Source: Aureispira anguillae
Lineage (GTDB): Bacteria; Bacteroidota; Bacteroidia; Chitinophagales; Saprospiraceae
DNA: 64,000 nucleotides
Direction of reading: 5' to 3'
Assembly (NCBI RefSeq): GCF_026000115.1
Contig: NZ_AP026867.1
Span: 1,457,501 to 1,521,500 of the forward strand
Under the pieces are notes generated by a model. That model had not been told where the DNA came from, searched no databases, and saw only the letters and a program-made list of their open reading frames with translations. A program made the translations under genes and the position numbers. Of this stretch, positions 1 through 9,800 are shown in pieces; the stretch's first letter is position 1, and the number at the start of each line of letters is the position of its first letter.

Positions 1-1
1 T

Positions 2-3000
2 AATGAAAAGCACATCAAAACCAAAGTAGATTGGTCTAAAGCCTTGTCCTTTATTATACCAGAAGAGAAGTTAATGGACAATGGAATCTATAAGTTAAAG
101 TTTAGACCATCAGAAGGCGAAGGCTATTATCTTTGGAGAATTCGCCCTATGGGGAATTATTACGATGGAGGCTTAGGGCACAATCTGAATTGGGGAAAAT
201 GGTCTGAAATTGGATACCCTGTTGATGCTCAGGGCTATACAGAATTAACGGCAGCTACCTCTTTTGATTGTTTTTATTTTGCAGATCCAGATAAGGAAGA
301 CAACTATATTTATAGTAGAACATTTACAGAAGATGGGCAAGTCTATGAGAACATGACTTATGCCGACAAATTACTTAGACCTCGTCAAACACAGGGGTAT
401 CTACCTGCTGAGGGAAAAACAATTGTAGGGCAAACCTTATACGATCATTTGGGGCGTTCTTCTATTGCTGTGATGCCAGTTCCTGTTGATGGTTATATGA
501 ATGGGTATAGAGAAAAACATGTCAAATCAGCGACGACAAACGAATTGTATAAATTAGAGGATTATGCAACAGATGATAAATTGTATAACCCTGATAGAGT
601 TTCTAATGTAGGAGATCACAGCTATTATTCTGATCAAAACCCAGATCAAACCATTCCAGATGCTCAAGGTTATCCGTTTACGAGATCTATCTATAGCAAT
701 GATGGTTTGGGGCGTGTGACGGAACAAAGTGGTGTAGGAAAAACGCATATGGTTGGTACACGAGCGGCAGGTAGAGGGAGAACAACGACAACCGATATTC
801 AAGTTGGTGTAGAGGATGCCGAGTTGGTCTCTATTTTTGGGGCAGAAGCGCCTAATCCTGCTAACGTTAGTAAACAAGTCGTTACAGATCCGAATGGAAC
901 AACTTCTATCACTTATACTTCAAAATCGGGCAAAACGCTAGCTACTGCATTGGCAGAACCTTATGATCCTGACGGAGACTATCCCTTAGAATCGGTTCAA
1001 GACCCTGCAAGCCCTAAGGTTAATACCCTTCAACTTACTGAGGCTTTGCATCTAGGGCAGTATCAAAATGACCGTTTTGTAAACAGTAAACAACTGATTC
1101 TTTCACAAGATGTTCCCAACTTTCAAATTAACTACGTGCCACCTGGTTGTTCAGGAGGGGGGACAAACTTACCCTTATGTTTGGCCAGTGCGAGTAGTTG
1201 TTCTTATGAAGTAACCGTTACAATCAAGAAAGTACTTACAACAGGAAACGATCCAGATTGGGGAACTTTAATTGATCCAGAAAAATTTAAAATTGAGGTG
1301 TTTCAACACACGGAAACCTCGGTAAGTGGATGTACTCCTGTCTCTATGATTCCTATTGGAACTACCTTGAATTTAAGAAAGGGAACTTATGAAGTGATTA
1401 AAGAAGTAAAAGTACTAGGGAATTCTCTTTCAAATAAAATTGACGACTATTTGGCAGAAACAGAAAAGCAAGTACTTGCTTATATGGAATTGATCGGAAT
1501 TTTGTTGGATCAGGTAGAAAAGGACGAAGATTGGATTGATGTAGGTACAGCAGTTGGACACGTTCAGACTTACTTAGGAACCAGCCGAACGGCTGCTGAA
1601 CAAGCAATCTTAGAAGCGGCATTAGATGGTGTTTTCCAAGGTGCTTTTACTAGTTTTGATTTTATACAATTAGGTAGCCCTGTAGGATTTCCTACTCAAA
1701 TTGTGGTAGATATGATTTACACAGGGAACTTGACTTCTTCTGTTGATGAAGCTGAAGTAGATGAGATAAAACTCATTCTTCACAACTGTGATGGTGACCC
1801 TACTGAGATTTCTTCAGAAATTCAAAAAAAGAAAAGAGCGCTAAATATTGGGCAACAGGCACCTTATACTTATGCACCGAATGATGGGAGCGCCATTAAT
1901 TTTGACTATCCTCCTTTTTTGGAGTATTTCCTAGACAATGGAGGATTGGACTTGCCTGCTAGTGATTTCTCTACTTATTTTAATGGTTATAAATACTGGA
2001 ATTGGGACAATAGTGCATGGGAGCAAATGGATGCTACTTTTTTGACAAAATATACGACTGCTCTTAATGCGATTCCAGTGGATAATGATGCCTTGAAGAT
2101 TTTGAACGCCAATCAATTCAATCGAATGATTTGGCACATGCTCAATGATGAATATTATCCTAATAGTGTTCAATTTGATGATGATCCTGTTAGCCCTACC
2201 TTTAATGAATACATCTATTTTGACCCTACGGCTAACGCCAATGCAGGAGCTTGGCTAAAATTAGATGCTGCGGCTTTGGCTACCTTACGAGAAACTCAAT
2301 ATGATGTGAACGAACTCATTGGTTGTTGGACAAATATTGTTAGTGTATTTAGCAAATTATTGGACAATAGGAGTGCGATTTCAATGCCTAGCGATATGGA
2401 TGCTACCATTGACAATGATGCAGGCAGCGGTTCTTATATGGACGAAGTGAACAATAACATTCCTTGGATCATTCGCTTTCTTTTTGGAGATAAGTTGAAC
2501 CAAAATATGACCAATGACCAAAATAATAATGGTGCTCAACCTGTATTTAGCAATATTCCATTAAGCCCTTCTCATTTACCACAGCGCTTTTTGGAGTGTG
2601 CAGGAGCTAAATATGCTCGCTTGATTGATGAAGTTAGTGATGCGGATGCTAGAACACATATCAATACAACCACTCAACATAGCCCAGCGGCTTCCATGGC
2701 CTTTAATACCTTTGATGTGCCTTTGGTAAATGGTACCCTTACTTCTATAGGAAGCGCTGGTTATCAGCAAACAGTTGGGGGAAGTGTGGTTACCATCCCT
2801 GGTTATGCCGATGAAATAGCAGAGTATTATGGAGAGCGAGAAGGATTTATGGCGAACCACGAAGACCATTTGATTCCAGAGTTGCCATTTATTCAAAATC
2901 CTGTTTTTGCCTTTAAATACTATGAATATTGGGGGCGTAATGCACCAGGCACCTTATCACATCCTTGGGATGGGGTTAGTTGGACCGATCCAGTTTTTCC

Positions 3001-3787
3001 ATTTGGTACGAAGACTCTTTTATTATCTAATATCGATAAACCGTTTAGTTGCCTAACCTGTGAGTCTGCTTATAGTTATTCTGAAACAGCAACCAATGCC
3101 TGTAACAGCTCCAATAGTAGCCATGATGAATGGAATTTCGGGCAACGAAAATTATTCTTAAACTGTATTCAGGACATTCAAAACGATTGGAAAATGGGTT
3201 ATCCTGAAGGCGCAACTATTATCAATAGTAATACCATCTCTTTAGACAAGTCAAACTGTGCTGCTACAGATGCTGGAATTACGGCTGAGATCAATGGCAT
3301 GGTTGACGCTTGCGAAGTTACCTGCGAAAATCGACGAGATGAATTTAGAAAGGAAGTGGTTGAAATGTTCCAAAGAGCTTGTTGGGGCGTAGGACAGTGT
3401 TCTACCCAAAATGTCAATTATGTAACCGCAGCAGAGGTTGAAGCAGTTGTCGATCAATTGGTTTTAAAATGCAAAGGGCAATGTGCTGTAACACCTCCTA
3501 CTCCAATTAACAGAATTACTTGTGTCCATCAAGTAGGGGGCGTTAACATTGAGTATTGTTTGGTTCCTGCTTTAGACGAGTGTGAATTGATGCTCAAGAA
3601 TATTGCGGAATATTGGAAGATTGAGTTACACATTGATCCACCTGCTGGAGTGACTTGTTCAGGGAATGAATGGAACACCCCATTACCAACAGGAAGTGAT
3701 CCAGAAGCTTGTACTCCTTCTGGGGCTGCAAATTCTACCATTAACCAAACGAATGCCACTAATCTACCTGTTCCTGCTAAACCATAA
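2..3787 (+). CDS. Large Rhs/YD-repeat-like protein, 5' end outside window
   Basis: The frame is open to the left edge (first visible codons read NEKHIKTKVDW), so the N-terminus is missing and 1261 residues are visible. A TTG at 44 is not a credible start. Around visible residues 140-240 there are degenerate YD/Rhs-type repeats (QTLYDHLGRS, YSNDGLGRV), followed by ITYTSKSGKT at about 300. The remainder is long, acidic and aromatic-rich, with clusters of Cys in the last 250 residues (for example CLTCESAY, CEVTCENR) that suggest disulfides and an extracellular location. No T9SS tail or toxin domain is visible. It ends 23 bases before the SprB/Rhs toxin gene, so the two are probably co-transcribed. 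I infer that it supplies the N-terminal part of an Rhs shell or a partner of the next protein; its precise role is unknown. Confidence 0.75.
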   Translation, partial: NEKHIKTKVDWSKALSFIIPEEKLMDNGIYKLKFRPSEGEGYYLWRIRPMGNYYDGGLGHNLNWGKWSEIGYPVDAQGYTELTAATSFDCFYFADPDKEDNYIYSRTFTEDGQVYENMTYADKLLRPRQTQGYLPAEGKTIVGQTLYDHLGRSSIAVMPVPVDGYMNGYREKHVKSATTNELYKLEDYATDDKLYNPDRVSNVGDHSYYSDQNPDQTIPDAQGYPFTRSIYSNDGLGRVTEQSGVGKTHMVGTRAAGRGRTTTTDIQVGVEDAELVSIFGAEAPNPANVSKQVVTDPNGTTSITYTSKSGKTLATALAEPYDPDGDYPLESVQDPASPKVNTLQLTEALHLGQYQNDRFVNSKQLILSQDVPNFQINYVPPGCSGGGTNLPLCLASASSCSYEVTVTIKKVLTTGNDPDWGTLIDPEKFKIEVFQHTETSVSGCTPVSMIPIGTTLNLRKGTYEVIKEVKVLGNSLSNKIDDYLAETEKQVLAYMELIGILLDQVEKDEDWIDVGTAVGHVQTYLGTSRTAAEQAILEAALDGVFQGAFTSFDFIQLGSPVGFPTQIVVDMIYTGNLTSSVDEAEVDEIKLILHNCDGDPTEISSEIQKKKRALNIGQQAPYTYAPNDGSAINFDYPPFLEYFLDNGGLDLPASDFSTYFNGYKYWNWDNSAWEQMDATFLTKYTTALNAIPVDNDALKILNANQFNRMIWHMLNDEYYPNSVQFDDDPVSPTFNEYIYFDPTANANAGAWLKLDAAALATLRETQYDVNELIGCWTNIVSVFSKLLDNRSAISMPSDMDATIDNDAGSGSYMDEVNNNIPWIIRFLFGDKLNQNMTNDQNNNGAQPVFSNIPLSPSHLPQRFLECAGAKYARLIDEVSDADARTHINTTTQHSPAASMAFNTFDVPLVNGTLTSIGSAGYQQTVGGSVVTIPGYADEIAEYYGEREGFMANHEDHLIPELPFIQNPVFAFKYYEYWGRNAPGTLSHPWDGVSWTDPVFPFGTKTLLLSNIDKPFSCLTCESAYSYSETATNACNSSNSSHDEWNFGQRKLFLNCIQDIQNDWKMGYPEGATIINSNTISLDKSNCAATDAGITAEINGMVDACEVTCENRRDEFRKEVVEMFQRACWGVGQCSTQNVNYVTAAEVEAVVDQLVLKCKGQCAVTPPTPINRITCVHQVGGVNIEYCLVPALDECELMLKNIAEYWKIELHIDPPAGVTCSGNEWNTPLPTGSDPEACTPSGAANSTINQTNATNLPVPAKP

Positions 3788-3810
3788 ATAAAACCTTAAA
3801 ATAATATACA

Positions 3811-6800
3811 ATGAAAACATTTTTGTTTTTAATCCATCTATTGTTGTTGAGTAGTTTTTTGTATGGGGCTCCTGAACCTACAATTTCTATTACGCATGCT
3901 TGTAATGGAAAATCTGCCTCAATAGCTTATTCTTATACAGGAGAAGACTATCAATTGCAATGGTCAATCAATGGGGGAGATCCTTTTATTACCAAACCAG
4001 GGGCTGGGACGCTCTCGGAAGCTACCCTAGGAGAATATGAAGTCTACCTTTTAATCCCAGGCAAAAGAGAATATAACTATTATGGTCCTTTTACTTACAA
4101 AGTACTGGACTTAACACCGTCCTTTTCTTTAGTGAAAAGCAACGATTGTAATGGGATTAGTAATGATGCTTCTATTCAAATTACACTCAATACGGTTCAT
4201 GCTGGTTATACCTATACGGCTGAACTAAAAGATGCTAGTAACCGAGTGGTAGAGTCTGTAAGAATGAGTGGCAATAGCCATACCTTTGGAGGCTTAGCAG
4301 GAGGAAATTATACCGTAGAAGTTTGGGTTGGAGAGGAGTGTAGTTATGGAGAAGCAATCATATTGCAAGATGAAGAAGATTGCCCACCTAGACCCAATAT
4401 TACTATTCACCACGCTTGTAATGGAAATCCTGGACATATAGATTACTCTTATACAGGCGAAGATTATCAATTGCAGTGGTCGATTAATGGGGGAGATCCT
4501 TTTATCACCAAACCAGGAGCTGGAACCTTAGAACCTGCTGTCGCTGGAACTTATGTGGTGCACTTATTAATACCTGGTAAGTTTAACTATACTTATTATG
4601 GTCCTTATACCTATCAATTATTGGATTTAACCCCAACTTTTTCGGTTGCAGAGGGGAATGCGTGTAATGGAATTAGTGGAGATGCTACTATAAAAGCAAC
4701 TCTTACAACTATGCATGCGGGGTACACCTATACCGCTACCCTAAAAAATAGCAATAATCAGGTGTTACAATCGGTGACCATGACCTCTACAAGCCATACC
4801 TTTACAGGGCTTTCGGCAGGTAATTATATGGTTGAAATTGATGCTGGCGAGGAGTGCTCTTACGGAGAAAGTGTTATTGTTAAAGATGAAGACTTGTCTT
4901 TCTTGGTTGCAACAACCGCCAAAACTTGTCATGACATAGGAGGGGATTTAGAAATAACCTTGCCTAATTTTCAGAGTGGAGCGACTTATACTGTAACCTT
5001 AACCAGTAATGATCCAACATCATTTTTGGGGCCCAATACCAATCAAGTAACTACCTTTACACAAACGACTAGTAGTTATACCTTACCCAATGTTGCGGTA
5101 GGAGATTATACGGTAACCGTCAACAATGGAACCTGCTCTGGCAGTCAGTTGGTGACTGTAGAAGCCGCAGGCGTGGATATTATACCTACGTTACAAAATA
5201 AGGGGACTTGTTATTGGCAATTTAATGCCACAATGATAGGAGGGGCTACAGCCACCAATTACACTTGGTTCTTTAAAGACCATACAGGAGCAATAATTCC
5301 TGCACAAAATATCAGCACGATAGGAGATTTAGCAACCAATACACTAAATACTTCTTGGGCAAAAGTAGTGGTGACTACTACAGATGGTTGTACCTACGAA
5401 AAAGAGATCAATCCATCAACAGACTTGTTTTTAAATAATCAATTGCCAGATTTATTTCCTTACAATGCCAATTGTGGGCAAAGTAATGGATCGATTGGTG
5501 TCGATTGGTTTCTAAAGTTAAACAATCAATTTACGATTACACAAGTAGTCCTAAAACAAACACCATCAGGACCTGCTATACAAACGATTACTCCCAATAG
5601 TAATGATTACAATGCTTCTTTTCAAGGATTAGCAGCTGGAACCTATTATGTTGATTTTGTTTCTAATTCAGGTTGCCATACCAATGAAAATTTGCCATTG
5701 ATGGTAACGGTTGGGGATGATCCTATAGAGATAAAGGGCACGGTGCATTACATCTGTTCTAACAACGCAGTATACATAACCGTTGATGATCCTACCACTG
5801 GCTTTAACTATTCTTGGAAGGATCCCAGTGGTGCTATACTGCTTGGGCAAAACACCTCAACCTTGATGATTAATTCGGCTTTGGTTGGGAGTTATGAAGT
5901 GACAGTGAGTAATGGAACTTGTACCGCTTCTAAGTACTTTCATGTGAGTGCCGTTAATTTGGGAGCTAGTGTTGTCATCGATCAACCTAACTGTTCTGTT
6001 GATGGTAGTTTAGATTTACACATTAGCAACGAAATAGGCTTGCCCTATACCGTTACCTCTTCGTCAGATCCATCTAATCCTATTACCGTATCCTCAATAG
6101 GTTGGTCTGGTTTTAACCATTCATTTCCTGTGAGTACAGATGGGACGTATAGCATTACCATAACCAACGCTTTTGGCTGTTCTCAGGTGCTTTCTAATCT
6201 TGTGGTACAAGACGAGGGGCTAATTGTTCGATTCCAAGACATTCAAAACCCTACTTCTTGTAAGGTAGATGATGGTAGTTTGGATGCCAGTGATGTTCAA
6301 GGAGGTGTTGCCCCTTATACCTATTTGTGGAATACAGGTGGAACCAATCCAATTATTACCAACCTAAAACTAGGGCAAACTTATACGGTAACCGTTACCG
6401 ATGCCAATGGTTGTACAGGAACGATTGGTCATACGTTTAACAATTCTGTTCATGGAATTCAGGATATTGTCTATTCTTGGGATGGTCCCACTTGTTCGGG
6501 AGGGAATCACGGTACCCTTTATGCCATTTTAACGGATCCTGCTCCTTCTCCTACGGTTTCTTATATCTGGAAAGACGCACAAGGATATACCGTGGGTACT
6601 ACTGCAAGTTTGACAGGAGTTCCTTCAGGAACCTATCATCTGACGGTTAAAGACGGAGATGGTTGTGCTTATCAGCGAACGGTTTCTATGCCAGCTTATA
6701 ACCCATTCTATATACCAAGTCTTGAGCGTTTAACCAAGTGCAAAAATGGTTTTGATGGATTTAGCATCGATTACGATGCATTTACAAGCTGTGCAAATGT

Positions 6801-9800
6801 TACGGTAGAAATATACGAAATATTTGATTTCACAGGGGTATTGATTGATCAATTTGTGATGCATCAAAATGACCCTTCTACGCACGTTTATAGCAATTTA
6901 GATTTAGCGCATAGTCAGTTGCATTTTGTGGTTAAAATTACCGATTGTTGTGGCAACTACATTCAAGTTCCATTGATGTATCTCGACAATAGAAATAACC
7001 CAATTGATTTGATCGAATATCCTACGGTAACAACAAGCGTTAGTCCTGCCAATTGCTCGACACCTGGATCCGTTACCTTAACCGCAACGGGCTCTAATGC
7101 GCCTTATAATTGTGTTTGGGAAGATGGTTTTGTCGGACATAGTAGAACCGATTTATTGGCTGGAACGTATACGGTTCAAATTATGGGTGCGGGAGGTTGT
7201 ACCAAAGAAGAAATTATTACCGTTCCAGGAGCCAATGGAGGGGCACACTTAATGAATCCTCATCCTTGTAACGGCTCAATTTCACTTGATCCTAGCAATA
7301 TTGTAGGAGGAACAGGGCCTTATAGCATTAGTTGGACTCACAATGGCGGAACGAGCCAAAATGGAACAACACTAAGCTTATTGGGCGATTATGTGTTGGA
7401 GATTACCGATGCCAGTGGTTGTGTTACGACCGAATACCTAAACATCGCCAATCAAATTTTCACTGTAACCGCCAATACGGTTGAACCCAGTTGTGCAGGG
7501 AATGATGGTCAGATTGATTTGACAATCTTTAACAATAGTTGTAGCGTAAGCAGTTACAATTGGACAGGTCCGAACAACAGTACTTATAGCGGGCATAGCC
7601 TTGATGGTCTGATTGCTGGAACGTATGTCTATACAGTAATTGACGCACACGGTTGTACCGAAACAGGGAATGTTGTTGTTCCGAATAATACCACGCTGAA
7701 TGCAAGTGTAAGCATGGCGGGTTGTTTGCCTCAAGTGGATAATATTACAGGTGGAAAAGCGCCGTATCGATTGGTATTTGATGCACTAAACGCCAACCCA
7801 TTGCAGGCTACTTATTCGTTGGATTTACCTGCCTCAACGGTGTATCCTTTTGCTTTGATTGATTTATTGGAGGGCGATTATGCAGTGTCTATTATAGATG
7901 ATAATGGCTGTGTCTTTAGTACGGTATTGAATACTTTTTCTCAGACCACTTCTACACGTGCCTTTACCAATATACAGATGCGTTGGACACGTCAAGAGCC
8001 TGGTCCTGTAAAAGTAAATCCTGCAACAGGAGATTCGGATATCGTTAAGGATGACTTGATGCAACAAGCTCAAAATTTCTTGGCGGATGCAGACAAACTT
8101 GGAGGGCGTGGCGATCACTGCAAAAAGCAAGGAGAAGATGCCTTGACGCTAGATTATGCCATGCAATTGGAGCATTACACCTTGTATTATTACAACCTGA
8201 GAGATGAATTGATTCGTACTGTCCCTCCAGAGGGCGTTGATTTTATTGAGGGGACGAATTTGACGAATTTATTGGATTGGAGAGCGGATAAAAATGGTAC
8301 AACTCCTGTACCTAGTACAACCATCCCTAACCATGCGATGGTAACACAGTATGATTATAATGCTTTAGGGCAGATGGTTCAAGCTAAAACTCCAAATAAA
8401 GGCAAAATAAATTCTTTTTATACATCTACTGGAATTTTACGTTTTTCGCAAGATGCAAAACAAGCTGCTACTTTACCTACACCACTATATAGTTATACAT
8501 TATATGATAATTTACAGCGGGTTGTAGAGAGTGGAGAAATGTATTACAATGGGACATTAACTCAACATGTTATAGATAATTTAGGCTTAGATGAATTACC
8601 AATAGGGGCAATTAAGGATGAATTTATGCATTCTTATTATTCTACGCCACATGTTATCTCATCAGTACCAGTTACTTATTATAATCAATTGGGGCAAGAA
8701 CAAAGGTATTTAAGAAACAATATAAGTTATACAGAAAGCCATCAAGATGGCATAGTTGTAACGTCAACGTATAGTTATGATGTACATAATAACTTAGAGT
8801 GGATACGTCATTATATACCTGGTCTAGGAGAGAATTACATAGCGTATGATTATGATCTTGTTTCTAGTAAGATGAAGCAACTTAGATATAATGAGTTTTC
8901 TGAGGATCGTTTTTTTCATAGATATGAATATGACGAACAAAGTAAATTAAAAAAAGTCTGGACATCTAAGGATGAATTAATTTGGGATAAGGATGCGGAG
9001 TATGCATACTATGACCATGGACCACTTAAGAGAATGGAATTGGGGGATGATGATATTCAAGGAGTTGATTATGTATATACAATTCAAGGGTGGTTAAAAT
9101 CCGTGAATAACCCTTTGATGAATCAGTATGGAGTAAATTCAAGTAATGAAACCAAAGATTTTGGAAGAGATGGTTTTTCTGGAGCCAATGAGTTCTTTTT
9201 GAAAGATGCATTTGGATACACATTAGGATATTTTGAAGGTGATTTTACTAGAGAAAGCTTAGAGCAAACGGTAGATTTTAATACTCCCTCTCTGTATAAT
9301 GGTAATATTCCAGTATTATCCATGGGGATAAATACTAATGCCCTTACTTCTTCTATGACTGGGTTTAGTAGCCCTGTGGATGAGAGTTTTATACAGCGAA
9401 GTTATATATATGATGAGTGGAATCGTATCAAGTCGAGTACATTACAGGGAGTAAATACAACAACCCCTTTGACATTAGCGAATTTACCTGGTAATGCTTA
9501 TACTACTACATATGATTATGATGAAAATGGTAATATTCAACACCTGAACCGTTATGGAGATAATGGGCTAATTGATGAATTACATTATAATTATGGTGTT
9601 GGGGATTTAAAAGATCAACTAGATTTTATTGATGATTTGCAAGGCTCAAAAAATCAAGGAGATTTAAATGCTCGCCAAAATTATAATTATGACGAAGTTG
9701 GGAATTTAACTCTTATGCAGCAAGGGGATGGAAGTACTATAGAGGAAGATGTAGAAATATTGTGGAGAGTTGATGGAAAAGTGAAACAGGTAAATATAAC

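Noticed and set aside
44-46. TTG as the start of the first gene
   Set aside because: The frame is open to the left edge of the window, so the codon is internal to a longer gene.
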